64,000 nucleotides of DNA from Pseudochelatococcus sp047501465 (GCF_047501465.1 NZ_JAZDRL010000002.1:434001-498000); one strand, 5' to 3'; positions 52,976-62,853 are shown, counted from the first letter of the stretch. Notes: generated from the letters alone by a model not told the origin. Numbers and translations: made by a program.

Positions 52976-54730
52976 TTATCGTTCTCCACTGAGCTCGCGG
53001 CGGCGGCGATCCAGCTCCATAGCGTAGCGCCTGAGGGCATAAGATTCGCTCACATAGCCGAGTATGGTGCGGGATTGCGCATCATCCACCACAGCAAGCG
53101 CCTCGGTTTCAGCTTTGTCGAAGGCTTCAAGCACCGTGTTGATGTTTTGGCGGGGCAGCAGAAAGACATCCGGCGCATGCCGCAGATCGCTTACGGGCGC
53201 AGTTTCGGCTGTTTCATCATAATCCAGCGAATGCACTTCAGCGCTGATGACAAAACCTGCATATCCGTTGTGCTCATCCGTGAGAAACACACGCTCGGTT
53301 GAACCAATTGGAAAGCGCTTGCGGAAGGCGGCAACTGTCATATGCTCTCCGGCCGTGCGTGCTTCGCGCCGCATCAGCTTCACCACTGTCAGATCCCTGA
53401 TGAAGCTGATGTCAAATGCGCTGCGAATAGCTTCACCACGAATGTGAAAGCGCCAGGTGGCAAACGAATAACCAAAAAACCGCCGCACAATCAGCGATGC
53501 AATCACCGCTCCAATCATCACACCGCTTGCGATAGCAATGTTGCCCGTTTGCTCGAAGACGAGGAAAATCATGGTGATTGGCGCACCAATCACTGCAGCA
53601 GCGACTGATGCCATGCCGACAAGCGCATACACAATTCGATCAATCGGCAGCGCCGGAAACAATGCCGTTATGCCTAATCCGACTACGTCGCCAAGCAATA
53701 TTCCAACAAACAGCGACGTATGGAAAAGACCACCCCGAAACCCTGTTCCTACCGATAATGCAGCCGCGAGAATCTTGGCAATCAGCAGGCCCAGCAGCAC
53801 TGTAAAGCCGTGAGCGTGAACGAGATAATACTGCATCGCACCATGGCCTGCGCCTAAGACCGCTGGCGAATAAAGCGCCAACACGGCAACGCCTAAACCA
53901 CCAAGCGCCGGGCGCAAAAACGATGGCACCTTGAACCGATGCATCACCCCATCACCCATCGTCGCCATCTTCATGATGCCGATACCAATGACGCCCGCAA
54001 TCACACCGATACCGACAAACACAGCGATATCATAGCGGGAGAAATACAGATCGACATTCAGCAGCGGACTCGTGAGATCGCGCGCCAGTAAGCCTGCAAC
54101 TGCTGGGGCGGTCAACGCTGCCAGCATTACTGGCGCCAACGTCACAACTGCATAGGCACCCAACACCAGCTCAAACGCATAAAACGCTCCGGCCATCGGC
54201 GCATCGAACGCCGCCGCAATTCCCGCTGCCGCACCGCAGGCTACCAAGGTGCGCAGGTCTGCCCGGCGCAGATTAAAGCGCTGCCCGAACCATGACGCAA
54301 AGCCCGCACCAAACTGGGTGTAGCCTGCCTCCATACCGACAGCAGCACCACAACCGCTGGAGAGCACAGTGCCTCCCGTTAGCAAGACACTATCGCGCAA
54401 CGATATCCGCCCGCCATACAGTGCATTGGCCTCAATGGGATCGACAACCTCACGCTTACGCAGCCGACGCACTGCCCACGTGTAAAAGCCAACCGTTAGC
54501 CCTCCAACGATAAGCGCTGTAAATACCCGCACCGGGTCCAGCGCAAGCGAGGCGCTGAGATAGGCGCCCCTCTCTAAGCCGAAGAGCGCCTCATGCATCC
54601 ATTGTACGGTGCTATGCGCCAACGCGACACCAATACCCGCAACCGTTCCGATGACAATGCTTAAAATCGACAGCGACAGCTCTTCCGTACGCACCAACGC
54701 CCTGATCCGCCACCATAAATCGTCAATCAT
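52976..54730 (-). CDS. ClC-family chloride channel/antiporter with C-terminal CBS pair
   Basis: This is a 584-residue inner-membrane protein with about ten hydrophobic helices forming the ClC core (to about 435), followed by a cytoplasmic CBS-type region. The selectivity-filter loop corresponding to GSGIP reads LSSGCGAA, and the gating-glutamate motif GKEGP reads GMEAG, retaining the glutamate. It moves chloride or another halide, possibly with proton exchange. Starts at ATG 54730 or GTG 54739 are both possible. The filter differences mean that the ion is uncertain. Confidence 0.87.
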   Translation of the reverse strand: MIDDLWWRIRALVRTEELSLSILSIVIGTVAGIGVALAHSTVQWMHEALFGLERGAYLSASLALDPVRVFTALIVGGLTVGFYTWAVRRLRKREVVDPIEANALYGGRISLRDSVLLTGGTVLSSGCGAAVGMEAGYTQFGAGFASWFGQRFNLRRADLRTLVACGAAAGIAAAFDAPMAGAFYAFELVLGAYAVVTLAPVMLAALTAPAVAGLLARDLTSPLLNVDLYFSRYDIAVFVGIGVIAGVIGIGIMKMATMGDGVMHRFKVPSFLRPALGGLGVAVLALYSPAVLGAGHGAMQYYLVHAHGFTVLLGLLIAKILAAALSVGTGFRGGLFHTSLFVGILLGDVVGLGITALFPALPIDRIVYALVGMASVAAAVIGAPITMIFLVFEQTGNIAIASGVMIGAVIASLIVRRFFGYSFATWRFHIRGEAIRSAFDISFIRDLTVVKLMRREARTAGEHMTVAAFRKRFPIGSTERVFLTDEHNGYAGFVISAEVHSLDYDETAETAPVSDLRHAPDVFLLPRQNINTVLEAFDKAETEALAVVDDAQSRTILGYVSESYALRRYAMELDRRRRELSGER

Positions 54731-55143
54731 GCTCGACACATCTCATCATGTAGCCTTTGTTTGCATATATAGAGCATTCGTTGGTGCCAGTAGACCCGTT
54801 TTATCTTAACATATCGGTATGGCAGCGTTTTTACAGCACCATGATAGGCTCCGACACGTGCAGGCCGCCATGAGGAGCATGACAATGATGACTATACAAA
54901 GTCACAAAATAACACTGTGCTATTGACCGCACGTATTGTTCGTTATATCGAATTAATGCCTTTATGTGCCGTATAAAGAACGCATCGTCATGAGATTAGG
55001 AAATGGTTGACGCGATGCATGCGCACCGCAAACAATCCAGAACATGAGTATAGTGAGGTGAAAAGCTTATACGCTGATTGCCTACATTAATGGCCGCCTG
55101 AACTTGCCTTTACGCTATCGCTGTTTGGTGGAGAACGACCACG
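54731..55143. other. Divergent gap clc / metY
   Basis: There are 413 bases with promoters expected for both genes. I searched for a SAM-II (metA-type) riboswitch before metY and did not find its GUGGUGAUUUG and AGCCACGUUAAA blocks. No ORF is recognised. Confidence 0.5.
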
Positions 55144-56427
55144 ATGTCATCTGAGTGTAGAAACCGATTTGCCACCCTCGCCGTCCATGCTGGCGCTGTC
55201 GCTGATCCTGTAACAGGCGCACGCGTGACACCACTTTATCTCAGCAATGGCTTTGCCTTTGAAACGCCGGAAGCTGCCGCTGACATATTCGCCCTGCGCA
55301 AAAGCGGATTTTCATATGCCCGCGGCGGCAATCCCACGGGTGCGGTACTTGAAAAACGCATTGCCACGCTGGAAGGCGGCACCAATGCTGTTGCAATTGC
55401 ATCCGGCCAATCAGCATTGTTGGTGATTTTGCTCACCTTGCTGAAATCTGGCGATGAGTATGTTTCTGCTAATCGGCTTTTCGGCGGTTCGCTTGGTCTG
55501 ATGCGTCGGCTGGAAGAGCGGCATGATCTCAAGGTAACCTTCGCCAATCCGCTCGATCTGGCTGAATTTGAGACAGCCGTCACACCACGCACCAGGGCTA
55601 TTGTGATTGAATCCATCATCAATCCCTCAGGCGAGGTGGTGGATCTGGAGGCAATTTCGGCTATCGCGAAGGCTCATAATATCCCGCTCGTTGTCGATAA
55701 CACGCTGGCAACGCCCTATCTCATCCGTCCGATTGAACATGGCGCGGATATCGTTTTTCATTCCCTCTCAAAGTTTATTGGCGGCCACGGTCAGGTTATC
55801 GGCGGCATTATTGTTGATGCGGGCAAGTTCAATTGGGCAGGTGATGTACGCTATCCGCTTATCTCGGAGCCGTGGGAAGATTATGGCGGCGTTGTGCTGG
55901 CTGAAAAATTCCCGCAGACAGCCTTTGGCGTCGCTTCGCGTGTATACGGCATGCGCGATCTGGGGCCGGGACTATCCCCTTTCAACGCCTTTCTAGCACT
56001 CACCGGCACAGAAACGCTGCATCTGCGCATGCCACGCCATGTTGCCAATGCCCAAGCGGTGGCGCAGCATTTGGCAAACCATCCAGCCATTACTGCGGTG
56101 AGCTATCCGGGTCTGGAAGCGCACCCCAACCATCCGCTGGTGAAACGCTATACGCCCGAAGGGCCGGGCGCGGTGTTCACCGCCACACTGAAGGGCGGGG
56201 AAGAAGCGGCGAAGCGGTTAATCAGCTCACTGAAAATCGTCTCACACCTCGCCAACATCGGTGAGACGCGGTCACTGATCATTCATCCCGCAACGACAAC
56301 ACATAAGAACATGCCACCAGAAGATCGTCTGGCAGCAGGCGTCGGACCGGACGTTGTGCGCTTGTCCATTGGTCTTGAGGATCCGGCAGATCTGATTGCC
56401 GATTTCGATCAGGCACTCAAAGCCTGA
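55144..56427 (+). CDS. metY: O-acetylhomoserine aminocarboxypropyltransferase (sulfhydrylase)
   Basis: This 427-residue PLP enzyme of the Cys/Met metabolism family converts O-acetylhomoserine and sulfide to homocysteine. The opening TLAVHAG and YSRxxNPT-like YARGGNPTG, the cofactor region ASGQSAL, and the PLP lysine in HSLSKFIGGHG are visible. The acidic residue of the substrate loop lies in VVDNTLATPYL. Length and the long GGVV...YGMRDLGPGLSP insert favour MetY over MetB/MetZ. Its 3' end overlaps ctaA on the other strand by 19 bases. Confidence 0.92.
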   Translation: MSSECRNRFATLAVHAGAVADPVTGARVTPLYLSNGFAFETPEAAADIFALRKSGFSYARGGNPTGAVLEKRIATLEGGTNAVAIASGQSALLVILLTLLKSGDEYVSANRLFGGSLGLMRRLEERHDLKVTFANPLDLAEFETAVTPRTRAIVIESIINPSGEVVDLEAISAIAKAHNIPLVVDNTLATPYLIRPIEHGADIVFHSLSKFIGGHGQVIGGIIVDAGKFNWAGDVRYPLISEPWEDYGGVVLAEKFPQTAFGVASRVYGMRDLGPGLSPFNAFLALTGTETLHLRMPRHVANAQAVAQHLANHPAITAVSYPGLEAHPNHPLVKRYTPEGPGAVFTATLKGGEEAAKRLISSLKIVSHLANIGETRSLIIHPATTTHKNMPPEDRLAAGVGPDVVRLSIGLEDPADLIADFDQALKA

Positions 56428-57512
56428 TCCTGTAATGATCTGCGCGCCGGCGACATCATTCGCCGGTGCGCCACTGCATGGCCCAGCATCAGCACAGCCA
56501 TCGCCTGATGCAACAATGCGGCCCATAAGGGCGCGACCAGCAGCAACGTCATGATGCCGATGCCGGCTTGTGCAACCACAAGCCCCGCCATCACGCGCGC
56601 CATCCGCACGGTCTTTGTGCCAGGCGCCAGTCTGTGTGCATCGAACATGTGCCATAATGCCAGCGCCAGCAGCATGTAGGCGCCCAATCGATGATTGAAC
56701 TGCACCAGCGCAATCGATTCCACAAGGTTATGCCACCATGGTGTGATCGGCAACAGTGTAAATGTTTCCGGAATGAGGCGCCCATCCATCAGCGGCCACG
56801 TGTTGAACGACATACCAGCGTTCAGCCCTGCAACAAGCGCCCCCAGAGCAATCTGGATCAACACGCCAGCAATCAGCAGCGTACCAGTTGTGCGCAAACG
56901 GGCGGGGCTTTGCATATCTGCATGGCGCTCCCGTAGCCCAACCATCACCCATACCACACTGACAAACAGGCCGCAGGCCGCAACGAGATGCAGCATCAGT
57001 TTGAGAGGTGCAACGGCCGTCATGCCCGGCGTCAGGCCAGATGCCACCATGATCCAGCCAATACCGCCTTGTGCACCACCAAGCGCGCCGATCCCTAACA
57101 GCGTCGCCAACAACCGCCCGCGCACGACACCACGGACAGCAAACCACAGCAGCGGCAGCAGATAAACAAAACCGATCAACCGCCCAAGCTGCCGATGCCC
57201 CCACTCCCACATATAAATGAACTGAAACTCTCCCAGAGACATGCCCTGATTGAGCAAACTGTATTGCGGCGTTGCGCGGTATTTATCGAACTCCACCATC
57301 CATGAGGCTTCCCCCATCGGTAGCAACGCCCCGGTAACTGGCCGCCATTCCGTGATCGACAGGCCAGATCCGGTCAGCCGCGTTGCACCTCCCACAATCA
57401 CCATGAGCACAATCAACGCCGCCACCACGCCAAGCCAAAGCCGCACTGCACGACGCCCCGCGTTAGTCGATGGCGTGAGCGAGGTAGAGGGAGAAAACAT
57501 GCTAATGGTCAT
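56409..57512 (-). CDS. ctaA: Heme A synthase (COX15/CtaA)
   Basis: This 367-residue inner-membrane enzyme oxidises heme O to heme A for cytochrome oxidase. Eight hydrophobic helices are visible. The family motifs are GGATRLTGSGLSITEWRPV in the first periplasmic loop, EWGHRQLGR with the first heme histidine, and FNHRLGAYML and HQAMAVLMLGHAV with the others. A 37-codon ORF ends 13 bases upstream of its ATG. No cox genes lie in the window. Confidence 0.95.
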   Translation of the reverse strand: MTISMFSPSTSLTPSTNAGRRAVRLWLGVVAALIVLMVIVGGATRLTGSGLSITEWRPVTGALLPMGEASWMVEFDKYRATPQYSLLNQGMSLGEFQFIYMWEWGHRQLGRLIGFVYLLPLLWFAVRGVVRGRLLATLLGIGALGGAQGGIGWIMVASGLTPGMTAVAPLKLMLHLVAACGLFVSVVWVMVGLRERHADMQSPARLRTTGTLLIAGVLIQIALGALVAGLNAGMSFNTWPLMDGRLIPETFTLLPITPWWHNLVESIALVQFNHRLGAYMLLALALWHMFDAHRLAPGTKTVRMARVMAGLVVAQAGIGIMTLLLVAPLWAALLHQAMAVLMLGHAVAHRRMMSPARRSLQDQALSA

Positions 57513-57525
57513 GATACTATGGTGC

Positions 57526-57639
57526 TCAAACTGAAAAGGCGAAAAGTTGATTGTGGGCTTGACGCACGCCGTAGAACGGGTATCGATCAGCCCCTACATA
57601 ATCCGCATAGCGATCAGGCGCAAATACCGGATCAGCCAT
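57526..57639 (-). CDS. Small ORF of 37 codons directly upstream of ctaA
   Basis: The ORF starts MADPVFAPDRYADYVGADRY and ends with TGA at 57526, 13 bases before the ctaA ATG, on the same strand. AAGG lies five bases before its ATG (57639), a better ribosome site than ctaA itself shows. The peptide is aromatic-rich (six Tyr, five of them in its first two-thirds) without a membrane segment. It could be a leader peptide coupled to ctaA or a small protein of its own. It is not a family I know. Confidence 0.4.
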   Translation of the reverse strand: MADPVFAPDRYADYVGADRYPFYGVRQAHNQLFAFSV

Positions 57640-57887
57640 TGCGACCTTTTGCCTTAGAATGTATTGAGCTTCGCGTCAGGGTGCGCTGCTGACAGAATAC
57701 CATATTGGTGCTCTATACGCCTGACACATCAAACCAATCCCCAAAATGGCATTCATTTTCTGGATCGTTTTGATGTAGATGCCCCTTGAGAACCGACGCG
57801 CAATAGACTCCTGTCCATGCGCCCAGGGAAGTTACCATTTGCAGATTCCATGGCGCGAAGATCAGCGTATCCTAGACGAGACACTTA

Positions 57888-58103
57888 ATGAAACGGCGCA
57901 CACGCAAATTTATCGCTACCATCGCCATTCTGGCGTTTTGCATTTTCTATGCGCTACTGATCATGGCCTTTGCGCATTCACGCGTACCTGAATGGCCACG
58001 CGCAGCACAGCTTGCCTTCTACGTGGTATTTGGCCTTGGCTGGATATTGCCTATTATCCCGCTCATCCGCTGGATGGAAAAACGCGGGCCAGATGAAGTG
58101 TAG
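57888..58103 (+). CDS. DUF2842 family small membrane protein
   Basis: This 71-residue protein has two hydrophobic helices (about 10-27 and 42-60), a basic N-terminus (MKRRTRKF) and the VPEWPRAAQLAFYVVFGLGW segment conserved in the DUF2842 family, which is almost confined to alphaproteobacteria. It faces away from ctaA. GAGAC lies six bases before the ATG. Function unknown. Confidence 0.85.
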   Translation: MKRRTRKFIATIAILAFCIFYALLIMAFAHSRVPEWPRAAQLAFYVVFGLGWILPIIPLIRWMEKRGPDEV

Positions 58104-58170
58104 GCAGATGAGCAACCTTGCTCTTAATGTGAATCAATAGCTTGAAAGAACGGCTTTCTGGCTCTCACAA

Positions 58171-60393
58171 TCAAGCGCTTAATGCCACGACAATATTATC
58201 GAGACCTTTTTCACGCAGTGCTTCATAAGCTGCAAAGGTCTCCACATCGATCGCCTCACCCTTCGCTGCCAGCACAACCCCATTGGCGTGCTTAATCGCG
58301 CGACGCGCAAGTCCATCCTGATCCTGGGTTGCGAAAACCTGCACAATCCAGTCATAGGTTTGGTCGAGCGCCGCAAGCGCCAGCTCTGTCCCATCACCCA
58401 GCTGATCCGCATCCACAGCGCTTCCACCCCGCGCCACCTGATGCAGCCGCGAACCGGAATCGCGCGTGATGATTTCTGAAAATGATGCGCGTCCCGCAAG
58501 CAAATCCGTAAACCCGGGGGTCGACATTTCCTCAACTGATCGGGAAGCAGAGAGATCCAACAGCATGACCCGTTCACGCACAGCCAGATATCGCGCCAAC
58601 GCCAGCGCAATGTCGGGCGCCTTACCTCGCGCATCCACTCCCACAACCAGCAGGTGACGACCACCATCAGCGCGAGGTGCAATTGCAAGACGATTGAGAA
58701 CTGTCTCTAAAGCACCTTCGCCTTTATCAATATGCACAACAGTAAAAGGGGTATCCAGAATAGCCGCTGGCACTGAAACGTCGTTCGCCCGAAGCGAAGA
58801 TTTTATCGCCGTTGGAGCATCAGGTGTCGTTGATGCAGAAGCAATCTCCTGTGCCTGCATTGACAAGACGTTGCTCTCATACCCTTCCCCACCAGCAGTC
58901 TGATTATCAGCAGCATTGAAGCCAGAGGCAGCGCTTGCTGGAGCATGTACAGGCGAAATATCAGTGCCAGCCCCCTCTTTCCGGCTATCCTTATTCACGA
59001 CAGCATAGAATGCGCATGTCCCACTTCCCACCAGCGATGAAAGTAACAACACCGTCATCAGCCCAGCTATGGCACCAATGATGACTGGCCAAGTACGATC
59101 TGGTTGTTGCGGCGGCTCGGCAGCTTTCAGCACATAAGCAGCCGTAGCACCCGCTCTCACACGGGCGATTTCATCATCCAGCCTCTCCCGTTCCAGAGAT
59201 AGCTGCATGCGTGCGCTTGCCACGGCACGCTCAAGCGCAGCATAACGCTCGCTATTATCCGCCGCTGCTGCAACAATCGCCTGCCGCAAGCGGATTGCAT
59301 TCTCCACCTCGGTAATGCGCTTGACGAGGTAATCGCGCTCACCTGCCAGCCACTCCCGTGCGGATACGGACGCCTCAGCGATCTGGCCATCGACAGCTGC
59401 GGCACGTGCGGAAAGCGCGCGCACGCGCCAATCCCGTGCCTCACGGATTCGCCGTTCCGCCGCGAGATCAACCCGCAACGATAACCTCTGCTCGACAAGA
59501 TGGCGCAACAAAGATACGCCCTCAAAAGGCACCTGAAACAGATCGGCAGAGTCGCCCATTGCCTCAACCGAAGTGAGCCTGCGTGAGATAGCATCACGCT
59601 CCACCACCAGCGCTGCTCTTTCCACGATCAACAACGCCAGATTATCCGCTGCCGTCCGCGCCCGACGCGCGGTGTCAGCCCCACCTGGATTATTGCGAAA
59701 GGTGCTCTCGGTATTAATCGCCTGCTCAAGAACAGCTTGCGCCTGCACCACTTTCTGCCGTGCAGCATTAATCGCAATATCGCGTGCTTCCACAGCCGCA
59801 TGGCGGCGATCGAGATAGACTTGCGCAGTCATATTCGCCGCTCGCGCTGCCATCTCGGGTGCATGCGCCCGAATACTGACAATCAAAGCCCGCGCATCGT
59901 CCGCTGCCGAGGTTTTCAGCGCATCGAGATACGCACGTACCAGCACCGCTTCCGCCTGCATTTCTGGCAGCGGACGCATGACACCCAATACGCTTAACCA
60001 CCGCACCATAAACGAGGGCATCTGCTCTGGCGTTAGTTGCTGGCTATCGGTTAGGCCAAGACGTGCAACAACCTCGCGGGCGAAATCAGGTGATGAAATA
60101 ATGGCCGCTGCCGCAAAAGGTGTATCACCAACAGGCGCAAGTCCACGCCCGTCGGCAAGCACGAGCGTAGCGCTGGCGATATAGCGTTGTGGCACAAAGG
60201 ATGCCGCCAACACGCCAAAAAATAACGCAGCTGCCGCAATAAACAATACAAGCGGTAAACAAGACGCAAGCCCGCAAACCGACCAGCACGCATGCCGCGG
60301 GCTTATCGGCGCAGGGCAAACGGCACCTGTCGACTGCTGCATAACCTTACTCACCCATGATCGCCCTTTGCTTACAGCATGAGGGATCAGCAT
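58171..60393 (-). CDS. ExoP/Wzz-like polysaccharide co-polymerase with degenerate BY-kinase domain
   Basis: The protein has 740 residues from the ATG at 60393. A first membrane helix (about 40-65) precedes a periplasmic domain rich in helices and coiled coil (about 70-420), a second helix near 440 (WPVIIGAIAGLMTVLLLSSL), and a cytoplasmic C-terminal domain related to BY-kinases. There the Walker A position reads VVGVDARGKAPD and Walker A' LLDLSASRS, with the Lys-Ser/Thr pair and second aspartate altered, so kinase activity is doubtful. No tyrosine cluster ends the protein. Such proteins set chain length in exopolysaccharide export. No polymerase or glycosyltransferase genes are adjacent. Confidence 0.8.
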   Translation of the reverse strand: MLIPHAVSKGRSWVSKVMQQSTGAVCPAPISPRHACWSVCGLASCLPLVLFIAAAALFFGVLAASFVPQRYIASATLVLADGRGLAPVGDTPFAAAAIISSPDFAREVVARLGLTDSQQLTPEQMPSFMVRWLSVLGVMRPLPEMQAEAVLVRAYLDALKTSAADDARALIVSIRAHAPEMAARAANMTAQVYLDRRHAAVEARDIAINAARQKVVQAQAVLEQAINTESTFRNNPGGADTARRARTAADNLALLIVERAALVVERDAISRRLTSVEAMGDSADLFQVPFEGVSLLRHLVEQRLSLRVDLAAERRIREARDWRVRALSARAAAVDGQIAEASVSAREWLAGERDYLVKRITEVENAIRLRQAIVAAAADNSERYAALERAVASARMQLSLERERLDDEIARVRAGATAAYVLKAAEPPQQPDRTWPVIIGAIAGLMTVLLLSSLVGSGTCAFYAVVNKDSRKEGAGTDISPVHAPASAASGFNAADNQTAGGEGYESNVLSMQAQEIASASTTPDAPTAIKSSLRANDVSVPAAILDTPFTVVHIDKGEGALETVLNRLAIAPRADGGRHLLVVGVDARGKAPDIALALARYLAVRERVMLLDLSASRSVEEMSTPGFTDLLAGRASFSEIITRDSGSRLHQVARGGSAVDADQLGDGTELALAALDQTYDWIVQVFATQDQDGLARRAIKHANGVVLAAKGEAIDVETFAAYEALREKGLDNIVVALSA

Positions 60394-60537
60394 CAGAGCC
60401 CTGCGAACAAGCAATGCGCTTGTTCAGGCATTTAGAGAAAAGCTCGTTAAGGTTGAGGTCCGGTTAACGCCGCGTCTTTTGCTAACAACAAGGATTGTTT
60501 CAGCGGGCAAAAATAAGAAGCCAGCCATTTATTCAAA

Positions 60538-60566
60538 ACAAAACCCCCGGCACACGTGCCGGGGGC
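60538..60566 (-). terminator. Rho-independent terminator of the porin gene
   Basis: A near-perfect stem CCCCCGGCAC / GTGCCGGGGG is followed on the minus strand by TTTTG. It lies about 25 bases after the porin stop. Confidence 0.92.
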
Positions 60567-60591
60567 ATAATCTTTAAACGGCTTTTGCGGA

Positions 60592-61929
60592 TCAGAAGTC
60601 GCGCTGCAGACGCAGACGTGTTTGCACCGTATCTTCCGAACGCTTCACGAAGAAGAAGTTCGGGTTGTTCAGATCAGCATAGTGACGGTCACGCTCAGCG
60701 CGGCCATAAAGCACTTCCACACCGATATCAAACTTGGACACTGGCGACCAGATCAGAGCCGAACCAACCTGCCAGATATTGAAATCACGCAGTGCGAACG
60801 ACAGATCGGCCATTGAACGACCATAGTCGACATCCGTGTAAGAACCCCACAGCGTTGAACGTACTGATGGCGTCCAGTAATGAACACCAGCTGCCGTTAG
60901 ATTCCAACCGCTGGAGGACTTGATATCGTTGTTGACGATAACGCCATCAACCGCAAAGACCTGCGCCCGACCAGCCGTGGTGCTGCCACCAAGGCCAAGG
61001 TAGTTGAGAGCGCCATCAGCATACGCTGCCTGCAACCAGAGCACATCGCCTGAAGCCATATAAGGCACGTTAAACCGCACACCGCCCTGCACAGCCCAAC
61101 CCAGTGATGAGTCAATGCGCTGCCCCCATGGACCAAAAAGCGATGCGGTATTCAGCTGATGCAGTGCACCGGACAGCTGCGCCGAACCCCAAGCCTGATC
61201 AACACGCAACACACCGATGATATCAGGCATACGTTGGCCAGCCACATTATACGTGCTGGTAGCCACGCCAAGGTAGTTGATGGTGTTCGGGTTCAACTGA
61301 CGGTTGTTGCGATCTTCCAACGACAAAGTCGCAGAAAAACCGGCACCGAAAGTTGCCGTATAAGCAAGCAGGTTGCTGGTGGCATCGGAGCCAGGCGAAC
61401 CACCAAAGCTGCCCCAGTTCAGGTCAGACGCGAAAAAGTCGAAGAATGACTGCGCATAACCAGCCGTAATACCAGCCCACTGAATGTAAGCCTTATCGAT
61501 CAGCGGCCCACCAAAACCTACGCCTTGCTGCGCAGCATTGCGGTCAATCTGGAAGCGCATGAAAGCGCGCAGTGTGCCGTAATCAGTATTCGTACGAACA
61601 TCTACATCAAGACGGGCGCGCGCTTTGTATCCGACAGCATCAGCATACCGGCCCTGCACCCCAAATGGCACAAGATTTCCCAAAGCATTGCGTGCATAAA
61701 AATAAAAATTGGTTGGTTCAGCATAAACAAAATCCGCACGAACACGACCACCAAATTTGATGCAAGTGTCACCGCCGGGAATATAGAAAAAGCCAGCGCC
61801 ATGCGTAGCGCAGACGCGAACGTATTCAACCGGTGCAGCCTTTGTCATAGGAAGATCTGCGGCGTAAGCGTTGGAAAGCCCGGCAAAACCAGCGGCAGTT
61901 CCGATGAGAAGGCTCTTCACGAGCTTCAT
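60592..61929 (-). CDS. Outer-membrane porin, Rhizobiales Omp2 type
   Basis: This 445-residue porin has a signal peptide ending AYA near residue 23 (MKLVKSLLIGTAAGFAGLSN). The mature start ADLPMTKAAPVEYVRVC and CIKFGGRVRADF are typical of the Brucella Omp2a/Omp2b family, as is the final aromatic residue in TRLRLQRDF. It forms a 16-strand trimeric channel. The ATG at 61929 has GGAGGT eight bases upstream. Two cysteines near the mature N-terminus (VCATHGAGFFYIPGGDTC) are a family feature. Confidence 0.93.
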   Translation of the reverse strand: MKLVKSLLIGTAAGFAGLSNAYAADLPMTKAAPVEYVRVCATHGAGFFYIPGGDTCIKFGGRVRADFVYAEPTNFYFYARNALGNLVPFGVQGRYADAVGYKARARLDVDVRTNTDYGTLRAFMRFQIDRNAAQQGVGFGGPLIDKAYIQWAGITAGYAQSFFDFFASDLNWGSFGGSPGSDATSNLLAYTATFGAGFSATLSLEDRNNRQLNPNTINYLGVATSTYNVAGQRMPDIIGVLRVDQAWGSAQLSGALHQLNTASLFGPWGQRIDSSLGWAVQGGVRFNVPYMASGDVLWLQAAYADGALNYLGLGGSTTAGRAQVFAVDGVIVNNDIKSSSGWNLTAAGVHYWTPSVRSTLWGSYTDVDYGRSMADLSFALRDFNIWQVGSALIWSPVSKFDIGVEVLYGRAERDRHYADLNNPNFFFVKRSEDTVQTRLRLQRDF

Positions 61930-62853
61930 GGTGTGTAACCTCCAGAGAGATATCAAGATCTTTTCGATAGCGAGCCACCTCAAAGTTGCCTGTATTAAGA
62001 TCAACTAAGAATGCCTTTATTTCTCTGAAAACCAGTACTGCATCATGCGCATTCATTTCTAAACACGAGAATATGCAACTCATCTGGTTATCCGAGGCCA
62101 TCGACACCGCAAACATGAATTAGAGAGAGCCATCATTCAATAATTACAAATTCAATATACGCCATTTTGCTACAAGTGTTGCCAAAACACCACTAAACAT
62201 TAAAAGAATACAATAATAATATAAATGATTTAAGAATAAAAATGAAAGATAAAATTTATATATTTTTTATTCTAGAAGAAATGATATATAAATTTATAAT
62301 AAACAAAAACAAAAGATAGAAACGGCTCCATTCAATAATAATTCCGAATTCTATTGTTTTTATTTTATTTTGTACTAATATATTAAAAAATAAATTTAAT
62401 ATATGCAGGTTTTCATTAAATTCCAAATATTCTATTTATCTTTCCGGTGAACTTCGCCCCTTCGCTATGTGGATAAAAACAACAGCTTTCAGGGGATATC
62501 GCTTGAAATCTGGGAAAGCTCAGGCCGAAAACAATAAAGATGCCAATTACAAAATTCAGAAAACACGTTGTGCTTGATTCGACAGAACAAGAATCAATCA
62601 CAACGGGACTTTTCTTAAAGAGGGGCAATCAGAAGCACTGAGTGATGCAATTTATGCTTGATGCCATGTTCTTCCATCAGAAAAACTTAGGCTGCTCAAA
62701 AGAGCCACGGTGCATCTGCCGCTATCAATTGAGCAAACCTATGCACGTCATTCATAAAAAACGCCTGACACGCATTCAAGCGCATCAGGCGTAAATTGGT
62801 TCTCAATGAGAAGGTGCTAACCTACCCGATGCTTCCATCGGGCGGAAAAGCAC
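61930..62853. other. Very AT-rich intergenic region (porin upstream)
   Basis: There are 924 bases without a credible gene. The part 62120-62420 is almost only A and T. The porin promoter must lie close to its start. A 70-codon ORF at 62416-62628 (minus) has no ribosome site or recognisable sequence. The cold-shock gene's terminator closes the region. Confidence 0.5.
62756..62792 (-). terminator. Rho-independent terminator of the cold-shock gene
   Basis: On the minus strand ACGCCTGATGCGC pairs with GCGTGTCAGGCGT (one G-U/mismatch), followed by six T. Confidence 0.9.

Noticed and set aside
54960..55143. SAM-II riboswitch expected upstream of metY in Rhizobiales
   Set aside because: The GATTG-GCC region near 55075 superficially resembles it, but the conserved GUGGUGAUUUG and AGCCACGUUAAA blocks and the pseudoknot pairing are absent.
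62416..62628. 70-codon minus-strand ORF in the AT-rich region
   Set aside because: No ribosome site, no recognisable motif, and the composition is that of the surrounding non-coding DNA.
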